A stretch of DNA of 64,000 bases from Granulosicoccus sp045110515. GTDB lineage: Bacteria > Pseudomonadota > Gammaproteobacteria > Granulosicoccales > Granulosicoccaceae. Made by a program: the position numbers and the translations under genes. The DNA lies in NCBI GenBank assembly GCA_045110515.1, contig JBGCGD010000011.1:62001-126000 (forward strand), given 5' to 3'. The notes beneath the pieces were generated by a model. It was not told where the DNA came from. It was given only the letters and a program-made list of their open reading frames with translations, and did no database searches. Below, in pieces: positions 25,622-33,734 of the stretch (positions are counted from its first letter, which is position 1; each line of letters starts with the position of its first letter).

Positions 25622-26062
25622 ATGGCTCGTATCAGTAAACCGGCTGCAGCAAAACCTGCTAAAGCCGCCAAGAAGAAGGCTCGCGGTAAGAAGCGCGCTA
25701 CTAAGAAGAAGGCAGCTGGAAAGAAGAAAGCAGCTTCTAAAAAGAAAGCCACCAAGAAAAAGGCGGCTGGAAAGAAGAAAGCAGCTTCTAAAAAGCGCGC
25801 TACCAAGAAAAAGGCAGCGGGTAAAAAGAAAGCTTCCAAGAAAAAGGCAGCTAGTAAGAAAAAAGCTGCTGGCAAGAAGAAAGCTCGCGGTAAGAAAAAG
25901 GCTGCTGGTAAAAAGAAAGCCCGTGGCAAAAAGAAGGCAGCAGGCAAGAAAAAAGCCGCTGGCAAGAAGAAGGCCCGTGGTAAGAAAAAGGCTGCTGGCA
26001 AAAAGAAAGCTTCTGGTAAGAAGCGTGCTAGTAAGAAGAAAGCTCGCGCTAAGAAGGCGTAA
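25622..26062 (+). CDS. Histone H1-like / AlgP-type Lys-Ala-rich DNA-binding protein
   Basis: The 146-aa protein is almost entirely KKKAAGKKKA/KKKASGKK-type repeats, without a globular domain. It resembles AlgP and histone H1-like nucleoid proteins, which bind DNA through KPAA/KKAA repeats and, in Pseudomonas, influence alginate gene expression. Net charge is extremely positive. The ATG has AGGAG eight bases upstream. The repeats are also near-identical at DNA level (AAGAAGAAAGC-like units), so length may vary by slippage. The leader is unusually structured and a strong terminator follows. Family assignment rests on composition; the target is unknown. Confidence 0.82.
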   Translation: MARISKPAAAKPAKAAKKKARGKKRATKKKAAGKKKAASKKKATKKKAAGKKKAASKKRATKKKAAGKKKASKKKAASKKKAAGKKKARGKKKAAGKKKARGKKKAAGKKKAAGKKKARGKKKAAGKKKASGKKRASKKKARAKKA

Positions 26063-26150
26063 TCAGCCCCGGTTGATTACCTCTATCGGGTTCCTAGCCC
26101 GCGTGGCATTCGCCTCAAAGCTTAGGAATTCGAATAGCAGAGTGGTAAAG

Positions 26151-26177
26151 AGGGTGGCTTTGGCCGCCCTTTTTTTT
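26151..26177 (+). terminator. Intrinsic terminator of the histone H1-like gene
   Basis: AGGGTGGC (26151-26158) pairs with GCCGCCCT (26163-26170) around a TTTG loop, followed by a run of eight T ending at 26177. It lies 89 bases after the stop and before the convergent moeA gene. Confidence 0.88.
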
Positions 26178-26210
26178 GCTTGAAGATTGAGGTGTCCGTA
26201 TCAGAAGGCC

Positions 26211-27467
26211 TTATTGCAACTGAGCTTCCGCGAAATGCGAGAACGGAATAACCTGCACAATGTCACCTGTTTTCCCTCCAGTGGAATCAATCGGTAGTTC
26301 GATCAGGCAATTGGCTTTGTTGAGCGATGAGAGTACGTGCGAGTCCTGAAGCCCGGTTGTCGATACTTGCCAGGCACCTTCGCCGCTTTTACAGATAACC
26401 GCTCTTTGATATTCCACTCGGCCGGGTAATTTGAAAATATCGCTGGCCAAGGGTAGCTGCAACTTCGGAATTTGCAGAGGTTCCATCTGCAACATTGAAC
26501 GCATTGCTGGCTTGACGAAAAGTAATGCGGTTAACGCTGCCGATACCGGATTGCCGGGCAGCCCGAAAAATGCCTGTGATGGTTTGCTAAACCCAAATGT
26601 TAGAGGTCGCCCTGGCTTCATGGCAATCTTCCATAAGTCAACGCGTCCTGATTGCTCAAGAACGGCTCGCACATGATCGGCATCTCCAACCGATACGCCC
26701 CCACTGGAAATGACTAAGTCGGCGTCGGACGCTTGTTCGAATAGGTTCTCAATGGCGTTTTTACTGTCTTTGCAAATGCCTAAATCGCTAATACGAATGG
26801 CAGGATTGCTAATCAGGGCAATGAGCAAGGATCGGTTGGCATCGTATATCTGCCCTGACTGAAGTACATCAGGAGGATTTATCAGTTCGTCACCGGTAGA
26901 AAATACGGCTACATGGATTTGTTTATGTACTTTAACTTTAGTGATGCCGTGTGCCGCGAGTAGTGCTATTTGAGCGGCACCGATACGTATCCCATGTTCC
27001 AAAAGCTCATCACCTTGCTGGCTATCGGAGCCAGGAAGACGAATGTTAAGACCCACGGAAGGTTGTTTATTGATCGAAATAGTATCGCCGTCTATCTCAA
27101 CGTTTTCTTGTTGCACAACAGCATCTGCATCGTCAGGTACACGCGCGCCTGTCGTTATTCTCTGGCATGATCCGTAGCCTATTGCATCAGGCCCGGGATG
27201 ACCTGCGTAAGATTGTCCTTCGACAATTAGGGGTGATTCGGCCTCGGATACTCTAAGGGCATATCCGTCCATAGCCGATGCCCGAAAAGGTGGCACCGAA
27301 ATAGGGGAGTGGACCTTACTTGCCGTGACGCGGCCAAGCGCTTCGCTACAATTGATGGTCTCATGACGTTCCAGACGAGGCAGTCGACTTTGGATGCGGT
27401 CCAGCGCTTCTTCAATTGAGATTGCATTGACGTCAGCATCACAATCTGTCCGTGGTGGCAGGTTCAT
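26211..27467 (-). CDS. moeA: Molybdopterin molybdenumtransferase MoeA, copy 1
   Basis: MoeA inserts molybdate into adenylylated molybdopterin to form molybdenum cofactor. The 418-aa product has the N-terminal MDGYAL segment, TGARVPDDADAVVQQENV, STGDELI, SSGGVSVGDADHVRAVLE near residue 255, MKPGRPLTFG and FGLPGNPVSA. These are all the usual motifs, so it looks catalytically intact. It stands alone, convergent with the histone-like gene and head to head with xerD. A second, divergent copy lies at 43956, next to mobA. The two may have different partners or metals (MoeA1/MoeA2 types); this cannot be decided here. Confidence 0.93.
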   Translation of the reverse strand: MNLPPRTDCDADVNAISIEEALDRIQSRLPRLERHETINCSEALGRVTASKVHSPISVPPFRASAMDGYALRVSEAESPLIVEGQSYAGHPGPDAIGYGSCQRITTGARVPDDADAVVQQENVEIDGDTISINKQPSVGLNIRLPGSDSQQGDELLEHGIRIGAAQIALLAAHGITKVKVHKQIHVAVFSTGDELINPPDVLQSGQIYDANRSLLIALISNPAIRISDLGICKDSKNAIENLFEQASDADLVISSGGVSVGDADHVRAVLEQSGRVDLWKIAMKPGRPLTFGFSKPSQAFFGLPGNPVSAALTALLFVKPAMRSMLQMEPLQIPKLQLPLASDIFKLPGRVEYQRAVICKSGEGAWQVSTTGLQDSHVLSSLNKANCLIELPIDSTGGKTGDIVQVIPFSHFAEAQLQ

Positions 27468-27482
27468 GTGTATCCTTAGTGG

Positions 27483-28442
27483 ATGGGTAAAGCTTATGCT
27501 AACGCCAAGTTGAACACTTCGCGCAATCAGAACAAAAAAATTGCGTCAGTTCTCAACAGTGCAGATTTGAAGTTGCTTGCAAGGTTTGCCGACAGTCAAT
27601 TGATTGAGCGCGGTTTAAGTACCCACACCATCGAAGCGTACAATAGAGACATTCGATTGTTTGCCTGCACTTTGCCAAACCGGCCTGAACTTCTTTCGGT
27701 GAAGCGCGAGGATGTCATGCGGTGTCTGGCACAGCGAGTCTCAGACGGCAGTTCCGCTCGAAGTGCGGCCAGACTGTTATCCGCACTCAGACGATTTTAT
27801 GCGTGGGCTGTGCGTGAAGGGCTTCTAAGTGAAGATCCAACAGCGTTAGTCAGATCTCCCAGTATCGGACGACCGCTCCCCAAAGTTCTGACAGAAAGTG
27901 AGGTCAGAGCTTTGTTAGACGCGCCGGACACGTCAACGGATGTTGGTCAGCGTGATCGTGCGATGTTGGAGTTGCTCTATGGGTGCGGGCTGCGTGTTTC
28001 CGAATTGATTACACTTAAAGTTGATCAGGTAAGAGCAGCTCAGGGAGTCATGCGTGTTTGGGGTAAAGGCAATAAAGAACGCATGTTACCGATGGGGGAT
28101 GTTGCTGTTCATTGGATTAACATTTACTTAAAAGAAGCACGACCCTCCCTGATGAAGGGTAAGACGGATGCCTTGTTTTTGTCGAATAGAGGGTCTGCCA
28201 TGACTCGGCAGGCATTTTGGTACCGAATTCGAGCCCATGGCGTCTCAGCAGGCATAAAAACGGCGTTATCCCCCCATGTACTCAGACATGCATTTGCCAC
28301 GCATCTGGTTAACAACAATGCCGATTTGAGGGTGGTGCAACTTCTGCTAGGGCATAGTAGTCTTTCAACAACTCAGATATATACTCACGTTGCCCGCGAG
28401 CGACTCAAGGCAATGCACAGTGCGCACCACCCGCGCGGATAG
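27483..28442 (+). CDS. xerD: Site-specific tyrosine recombinase XerD
   Basis: XerD with XerC resolves chromosome dimers at dif. The 319-aa protein has all catalytic residues: Arg in YGCGLRVSEL, Lys in VWGKGNKERMLP, the HVLRHAFATHL box, His in LLGHSSLSTTQIYTHV and the nucleophilic Tyr in the same motif. The C-terminal ERLKAMHSAHHPRG matches E. coli XerD, and dsbC follows as in E. coli, so this is the housekeeping enzyme, not a phage integrase. The ATG at 27483 lies only 15 bases from the divergent moeA start. Its promoter would then fall inside moeA, and a later start is possible. Confidence 0.95.
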   Translation: MGKAYANAKLNTSRNQNKKIASVLNSADLKLLARFADSQLIERGLSTHTIEAYNRDIRLFACTLPNRPELLSVKREDVMRCLAQRVSDGSSARSAARLLSALRRFYAWAVREGLLSEDPTALVRSPSIGRPLPKVLTESEVRALLDAPDTSTDVGQRDRAMLELLYGCGLRVSELITLKVDQVRAAQGVMRVWGKGNKERMLPMGDVAVHWINIYLKEARPSLMKGKTDALFLSNRGSAMTRQAFWYRIRAHGVSAGIKTALSPHVLRHAFATHLVNNNADLRVVQLLLGHSSLSTTQIYTHVARERLKAMHSAHHPRG

Positions 28443-28533
28443 TCTAAAACGGGGTGTTAACCTGTTGTTTGTTTGAACTTTAAGGCATCATTTGGTCTCA
28501 ACAGAGGCGTCGTTACGTGGATAACTCAAAAAT

Positions 28534-29280
28534 ATGAACACATTCCCCAGAGTTCTATCGCTGCTTAGCGTTTTAACGCTTGCACTGTTTTCCAGTGCAA
28601 TGGTCAAAGCAGAGTCTTCAATCGATGAAATTGGGGAGCGGCTAACTGAGCGTTTACCTGGTATTGAAGTGAGTAGCTTGACTGAAACTCAGCTCCCCGG
28701 ACTATACGAAGTAGTTTCCGACGGTCGAATTTATTATATCGATGAGTCAGCTGAGTTTTTAATCGATGGAAGCCTTATTCGTTTAAGTGATCGGCACAAC
28801 CTCACAGAGCAACGCCTGGGTGGAATTCATATGGGACTGATTCAAGCGCTCGATGAAAAAAACATGCTGATATATGAGCCTGAAACACCATCCACCCGAT
28901 CAATAACAATTTTTACAGATATTAGTTGTGGATACTGCCGTCGATTGCATGCAGAGCTTGATACTCTGATGGAAGAGGGCATTAGAGTACGATACTTGAT
29001 GTTTCCACGTGCCGGTTTAGGATCTCAGGGCCATAAAGACCTGGAAAGCGTCTGGTGTGCAGATGACCCGCTTGAAGCTATGACGCACGCCAAGGCGGGT
29101 GGGCGAGTGGAACCAAAGTCTTGTGCAAATCCTATCGAGGAGCATGTTGCGCTGGCACAGCGCTTAGGGCTTCGAGGAACCCCATTAATTTATACTGACA
29201 GTGGTGAAAAAATTCCTGGTTACCGCGAAGCATCTGCGTTGGCATCGATGGTCAACAGTACTGAGCCACTTGCGCAATAA
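28534..29280 (+). CDS. dsbC: Periplasmic disulfide isomerase DsbC
   Basis: A 248-aa periplasmic protein that rearranges wrong disulfides. It has a signal peptide (MNTFPRVLSLLSVLTLALFSSAMVKA in part), an N-terminal dimerisation domain (residues ~30-90) and a thioredoxin fold with active-site CGYC in DISCGYCRRLHAEL near residue 132. The cis-Pro loop RGTPLIY follows. Two further Cys (ESVWCADD and KSCANP) match the structural disulfide of DsbC. It lies after xerD, as in E. coli; recJ, which follows there, is absent. Confidence 0.93.
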   Translation: MNTFPRVLSLLSVLTLALFSSAMVKAESSIDEIGERLTERLPGIEVSSLTETQLPGLYEVVSDGRIYYIDESAEFLIDGSLIRLSDRHNLTEQRLGGIHMGLIQALDEKNMLIYEPETPSTRSITIFTDISCGYCRRLHAELDTLMEEGIRVRYLMFPRAGLGSQGHKDLESVWCADDPLEAMTHAKAGGRVEPKSCANPIEEHVALAQRLGLRGTPLIYTDSGEKIPGYREASALASMVNSTEPLAQ

Positions 29281-29365
29281 GACAAAGGCGTTATAAGTCC
29301 ATTTTGTTGGAGAGTTTCGTAGCAGGGAAACAAGCAATAGTCTGGTATTGAGTTTTGGAGGATAT

Positions 29366-29986
29366 ATGGTCGTTCTGAATCGTCAATCAGGTAGTCAATC
29401 CGAATACACAACAGGCGCTCGACGCGGCTCACTGACGGCTAGAGTTTTAATAACTCTTGTGTCTTTGCCGCTGCTATTGGCACCAATACTATCTGCTGCA
29501 GATCAAAACGCTCCTGAATTGCCAGGACTGTTCTCTCGGTTAAAAGCCGAGACCGACCCTGCCGTTGCAAAATCTATCGAAGAGCAAATTTGGCAGCATT
29601 GGTTTGTTGCCCCCGATGATGAAGCGGCATCCATGTTGTCGCAGGTCAGTCAGGCCATGTCCCAGGGACAGTTCGATATAGCGCTGCGTCTATGTAATCA
29701 GTTGGTCTACATTTATCCAGAATTCGCAGAAGGTTGGAATAGACGCGCGACTGTGCAATATCAGCTGAAAAATCATGCGGCATCGGTTGCAGATATTCGG
29801 GAAACGATTCGTTTGGAGCCTCGACATTTCGGAGCAATTTCCGGTTTGGGGCTGATATTTTTACGTACAAAAGATTATCCGGCAGCCTTGGAAGCCTTCG
29901 AGCAGGTGCTTGCCATTAGTCCAGCATCTGTTAATGCAAAACGAAGCATTGAATTTGTTCGTGCTGAAATGGGTCGTGAGATCTAA
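29366..29986 (+). CDS. Exported or membrane-anchored TPR protein
   Basis: A 206-aa protein with a basic N-terminus, one hydrophobic segment (VLITLVSLPLLLAPILSAA), and at least three tetratricopeptide-like helical repeats from residue ~90, the clearest being FAEGWNRRATVQYQLKNHAAS and HFGAISGLGLIFLRTKDYPAAL. The hydrophobic segment could be a signal peptide ending ILSAADQ. The ATG at 29366 has GGAGG five bases upstream and is preferred to a TTG 18 bases earlier. TPR proteins mediate protein contacts; the partner is unknown. It precedes a DUF3187 gene and may be cotranscribed with it. Confidence 0.75.
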   Translation: MVVLNRQSGSQSEYTTGARRGSLTARVLITLVSLPLLLAPILSAADQNAPELPGLFSRLKAETDPAVAKSIEEQIWQHWFVAPDDEAASMLSQVSQAMSQGQFDIALRLCNQLVYIYPEFAEGWNRRATVQYQLKNHAASVADIRETIRLEPRHFGAISGLGLIFLRTKDYPAALEAFEQVLAISPASVNAKRSIEFVRAEMGREI

Positions 29987-30021
29987 CCGATACTGCGGCA
30001 AACTCTCTGAGTAATTATTGA

Positions 30022-31032
30022 ATGCGTTGTTCCCGTCTTTTCAGCCTAATGTGTTGGGCAAGCGTGGTTGTGTCGAGCCATTCAAGCGCCGAACAGAGCG
30101 ATGAGTCTGCTCTCATTCAACATCGATCTCAGCATGCGATCAACTCCTTGTTCGGCCTACCCACTGTTGCCGCCCGTCCGGTGCAAACCCGGGAGTGGCA
30201 AATATCGATTGAACATTCCAATCAATATATGGGGGGCGCTTCAGGAGAGGAAACCCTACTTCTCGACGGCGAGACAACCGAATTAACGCTTAGGCATCGG
30301 CAAAGGCTTGGCTCGTGTGTGCAGCTCGAAGCGGTCGTACCATTCATTCAACATAGCGGTGGATCCTTTGATAATGCCATTGATGAATGGCATCAATTGT
30401 TTGGTTTGCCAGATGCTGGTCGAGATGAAGCTGCGTTCGATGCTTTAAATTACGCGTACAGAGATGCTGAAGGTGTTCGCTTTCAAGTTGACCGAGCGCA
30501 AAGTGGCATTGGCGATATACAAATTGCCATTCAACGATCTCTGGGATGTTATGCCACCGCAGATTCAACATCCTCAGAACCCATCGCACGATTTGGAATC
30601 AAACTTCCGACAGGGTCCGTGACTGAGCTGCGAGGCAGTGGTGAGTTTGATTTTTTTGCTGACCTTCAATCTCCTGTACTAAGTAGCGGAGGGCGCTGGC
30701 GAGCTGGTGCCGCCATCGGCGCACTGTATGCAAGAGAGGCTAGCTTAATTCCGAATCAAAATGCGGTGGTTGTGTACGGCTCATTAGGCTCGCAATTCAT
30801 CCTGCAGCCTCGCTGGCGATTACTGGCTCAGCTGGACTGGCATACGCCAATCTACCGAAGCTCGTTGAGGGAGTTGGGTGAGATTGCTATTGGTTTGAGT
30901 GCGGGTGTTCGCTACTTGGGGCCACGTGATCAAACGCTAGAACTAACGATAAGCGAGGACGCTGCTATCGACACCACGCCCGATATTGTGGCGCGACTGT
31001 CTTGGACTTACCGACCATCGGGTGGCCGGTAA
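30022..31032 (+). CDS. DUF3187 family outer-membrane protein
   Basis: A 336-aa protein with a signal peptide (LFSLMCWASVVVSSHSSAEQ). The mature part is beta-rich with features of the DUF3187 family: PTVAARPVQTREWQISIEHSNQY, LEAVVPFIQHSGGSFDNAIDEWH, and SGIGDIQIAIQRSL followed by IKLPTGS. It is predicted to sit in the outer membrane; the function is unknown. It is 35 bases after the TPR gene and ends 16 bases from the convergent lon gene. Confidence 0.78.
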   Translation: MRCSRLFSLMCWASVVVSSHSSAEQSDESALIQHRSQHAINSLFGLPTVAARPVQTREWQISIEHSNQYMGGASGEETLLLDGETTELTLRHRQRLGSCVQLEAVVPFIQHSGGSFDNAIDEWHQLFGLPDAGRDEAAFDALNYAYRDAEGVRFQVDRAQSGIGDIQIAIQRSLGCYATADSTSSEPIARFGIKLPTGSVTELRGSGEFDFFADLQSPVLSSGGRWRAGAAIGALYAREASLIPNQNAVVVYGSLGSQFILQPRWRLLAQLDWHTPIYRSSLRELGEIAIGLSAGVRYLGPRDQTLELTISEDAAIDTTPDIVARLSWTYRPSGGR

Positions 31033-31048
31033 GCATCAACTACTTAAA

Positions 31049-33469
31049 TTACTTAGCTTTGGTAAACAGCAGTTTATACACATCGTCATAGTGCGCTGCA
31101 TGATGGATTTTCAACCCGGCAACGATATGCTTGGGTAGCTCGGAAACATCTCGGCGATTACCTTCCGGCAGAATTATCTCTTTAACTCCGATCCGTCTTG
31201 CAGCTATCAGTTTTTCGCGAATACCTCCAACAGGCAGTACCTCTCCTGTCAGGGTAATTTCCCCCGTCATAGCGAAAGATTTTTTTACGGGTTTTTTTAA
31301 TGCAAGAGAGAGCAAGGCGCTGGTCATGCTGATGCCTGCACTGGGTCCGTCTTTCGGGGTTGCACCCTCGGGTACATGCAGGTGCAGGCTGTTAGACATA
31401 AACCAATCATCTTTAACACCGTAGTGCTCACTGTTGGTCGTTACAAAGCTATGTGCAATTTGCGCTGATTCGGTCATGACTTTGCCGAGTTGTCCCGTAA
31501 GCTTCAAGCCTCGATCACGAGCATGAACTTGAGTTGCCTCAATGGGCAACGTCGCGCCGCCCATAGCGGTCCAGGCAAGTCCCGTTACAACACCGATTCC
31601 ACCCAGCTGTTTTTCCACTCGAAACGGTGGTTCGCCGACGAAGTCGACTAAATTGCGGTTGCTGATACTGACTGACTTGGTCTTGCCGAGTAGCTTCACG
31701 ACAGACTTTCTCAATACACGATGAAGCAATTTCTCTAAGCTGCGAACGCCTGCTTCTCGTGCATAGCCTTCGATAAGTGCTTTTATGGCCGAATCAGAAA
31801 TCTTAACCTGACTGCTTTTAACGTTGTTGCGTTCTAGCAATCTCGGCCAGAGGTGTTGTTTTGCAATCTCAAGTTTTTCACTGGCGATATAACCGCCCAA
31901 CCTGATGGCATCCATTCGATCCAAAAGAGGCCGTGGGATCGTGTCTAACTGATTTGCAGTACAGACGAAAAGAACTTTCGATAGATCAACTCGTAAATCC
32001 AGATAATGGTCGAGAAATTCACTGTTCTGTTCCGGATCGAGCACTTCAAGCATCGCTGACGCAGGGTCGCCTTGATACGAGCTTCCCATCTTGTCGATCT
32101 CATCGAGCATGATGACGGGATTGGATACATCTACTTCTTTTAAAGCTTGAATCAGTTTCCCCGGCATAGCACCGATGTAGGTCCGTCTATGTCCTTTGAT
32201 TTCAGCTTCGTCTCGCATTCCACCTACACTGAAGCGGTAAAACTTGCGGCCCAAACATTCTGCTATCGACTTACCGATGGAGGTTTTACCAACACCCGGT
32301 GGGCCGACAAATAGAAGAATCGAACCGCTGATCTCACCGCGATAGGCACCCATTGCAAGAAATTCAACAATGCGTTCTTTTATATCTTCAAGACCACTGT
32401 GGTCGCGATTTAAGATGGTGCGTGCATTTCTTAAGGACAACTTGTCCTTGGAGTACTTTCCCCAAGGGACTGAGCTGAGCCAATCAACATAGTTGCGGGT
32501 AACGCCATATTCAGGTGAACCGGTTTCAAGAATGGACATCTTGCCCAGCTCTTCGTCGAAGCGCTTTTGCACATGTTCCGGTGGTCGACGTTTTTCCATG
32601 CGTGCACGAAATTCGTCGATATCTGATGTGCGGTCATCCTTAGCGATACCCAGCTCTCGCTGAATAACTTTCAGCTCTTCACGTAGGAAAAATTCGCGCT
32701 GATGCTTCGACATTTTTTGCTCAACTTCTGAGCGAATTTCTGCCTGAAGTCTAGCGACTTCGAGTTCTTTGTGGAGTAATACAAGCACACGCTCCATGCG
32801 TTTTTGCAACGAAACCGTGTCTAAAATTTGTTGCAAATCTGGGCCTGGTGCAGTGGTAATCGCCGCCGCAAAGTCTGCTAGTGGCGATGGATCGTTTAAG
32901 TTGAAGTGATTAAGGAAATTCTTTAATTCTTCGTTATAAAGAGGATTTAAGGGGATGAGCTCTTTGATGGCTTGAATGAGAGCCATGGCATACGCTTTTA
33001 TTTCTGGCGAATTTTTTGAGCGCTCAGCAGGGTACGAAACTTGAGCCGAGAAGGGCGCTTTTTTGCTGAGCCATTTATCTATTCTAAATCGCTGCATGCC
33101 CTGAGCAATAAATTGAATTTTCCCATTGCCTCGAACGACGTTGTGTAACCGTACAACACACCCTGTGTCTGCAAAATCGTTGGGACTCGCACCTGATTTC
33201 TCATCTTGATCACCCGCGTAGCAAAGTCCAAGGAGGTGATGATCCATTTTGGCCAGGCGTGAAAACGTCTCCTCCCAAGGATCTTCGTCGATAACCAACG
33301 GTTGCACTTGTGCTGGAAAAAACGGACGTTCGAAGATCGGTAGAAGTAACAGTTTACCCGGCAGGTTTAGCTCGGGGAGCACTAAGCTTGTACTGGATGA
33401 CGTTTGCCCGTCGGAATCAGAGGGTTCCGAGTCCAGAACTATGGGGTCTTCACGTTTCTTAGAGGCCAT
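31049..33469 (-). CDS. ATP-dependent Lon-family protease (second-type, AsrA-like)
   Basis: A soluble AAA+ serine protease of 806 aa. A Lon N-terminal domain (LLLLPIFERPFFPAQVQPLVI) is followed by a coiled coil, Walker A GPPGVGKTS near residue 390 and a Walker B IMLDEIDKMG. The C-terminal protease domain carries the catalytic Ser in KDGPSAG (~708) and Lys in GGIREKLIAARR (~753). It does not neighbour clpX or hupB, and the sequence is closer in feel to the additional Lon of Pseudomonas (AsrA, heat-shock linked) than to E. coli Lon. A canonical lon may exist elsewhere. Its leader may form a pseudoknot. Confidence 0.92.
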   Translation of the reverse strand: MASKKREDPIVLDSEPSDSDGQTSSSTSLVLPELNLPGKLLLLPIFERPFFPAQVQPLVIDEDPWEETFSRLAKMDHHLLGLCYAGDQDEKSGASPNDFADTGCVVRLHNVVRGNGKIQFIAQGMQRFRIDKWLSKKAPFSAQVSYPAERSKNSPEIKAYAMALIQAIKELIPLNPLYNEELKNFLNHFNLNDPSPLADFAAAITTAPGPDLQQILDTVSLQKRMERVLVLLHKELEVARLQAEIRSEVEQKMSKHQREFFLREELKVIQRELGIAKDDRTSDIDEFRARMEKRRPPEHVQKRFDEELGKMSILETGSPEYGVTRNYVDWLSSVPWGKYSKDKLSLRNARTILNRDHSGLEDIKERIVEFLAMGAYRGEISGSILLFVGPPGVGKTSIGKSIAECLGRKFYRFSVGGMRDEAEIKGHRRTYIGAMPGKLIQALKEVDVSNPVIMLDEIDKMGSSYQGDPASAMLEVLDPEQNSEFLDHYLDLRVDLSKVLFVCTANQLDTIPRPLLDRMDAIRLGGYIASEKLEIAKQHLWPRLLERNNVKSSQVKISDSAIKALIEGYAREAGVRSLEKLLHRVLRKSVVKLLGKTKSVSISNRNLVDFVGEPPFRVEKQLGGIGVVTGLAWTAMGGATLPIEATQVHARDRGLKLTGQLGKVMTESAQIAHSFVTTNSEHYGVKDDWFMSNSLHLHVPEGATPKDGPSAGISMTSALLSLALKKPVKKSFAMTGEITLTGEVLPVGGIREKLIAARRIGVKEIILPEGNRRDVSELPKHIVAGLKIHHAAHYDDVYKLLFTKAK

Positions 33470-33528
33470 AAGATAAGTAGTTGATCAGAGGTTTGTCTCG
33501 TTAACTAACATCGGTAGAACGGTTAAAC

Positions 33529-33566
33529 AACCTGTCGGAATTAGACCTTTTTAATCAGGTTTCCGA
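33529..33566 (-). promoter_or_regulatory. Possible pseudoknot or alternative hairpins in the lon leader
   Basis: In the minus-strand RNA, TCGGAA (33566-33561) can pair with TTCCGA (33540-33535), and AACCTG (33561-33556) with CAGGTT (33534-33529). The order of the arms (S1, S2, S1', S2') is that of an H-type pseudoknot, or of two mutually exclusive hairpins. The fold has not been computed. Confidence 0.3.
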
Positions 33567-33603
33567 TCACCCATTGCTAGCTTCGAAATCGGTGCGAAAT
33601 GGG

Positions 33604-33631
33604 AACATATGCCATGCTGTGGCAATTTCAA
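33604..33631 (-). promoter_or_regulatory. Candidate promoter of the lon-type gene
   Basis: On the minus strand TTGAAA (33631-33626) is followed after 16 bases by TATGTT (33609-33604), each a fair sigma70 match. The -35 is part of CTTGAAA, the sigma32 -35, with CCCATTTC further downstream, but that spacing (22 bases) is too long for a normal heat-shock promoter. The leader would be about 130 bases. Confidence 0.3.
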
Positions 33632-33734
33632 GTTGCACATATATAAAAATATATCGGCCGAGGTTGCCTTGGCTGAGAGGAAATCGCAGTTAGACATTAC
33701 GTATTGCTACGATATGCCGCAGGCTTTGGTCCTG

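Noticed and set aside
25615..26001. Open frame opposite the histone H1-like gene (FFLPAAFFL repeats)
   Set aside because: Same artefact of repetitive Lys/Ala coding DNA; the plus-strand gene has a good ribosome-binding site and terminator.
25622..26062. Tandem DNA repeats considered as a CRISPR array or satellite
   Set aside because: Repeats are in frame, continuous, without unique spacers, and encode a known type of basic protein.
27483..28442. Tyrosine recombinase considered as integrase of a mobile element
   Set aside because: Full-length match to housekeeping XerD followed by dsbC as in E. coli; no att sites, tRNA or phage genes nearby.
33604..33632. Sigma32 heat-shock promoter for the lon-type gene
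   Set aside because: CTTGAAA and CCCATTTC are present but 22 bases apart, too far for a normal sigma32 promoter; kept only as a weak sigma70 candidate.
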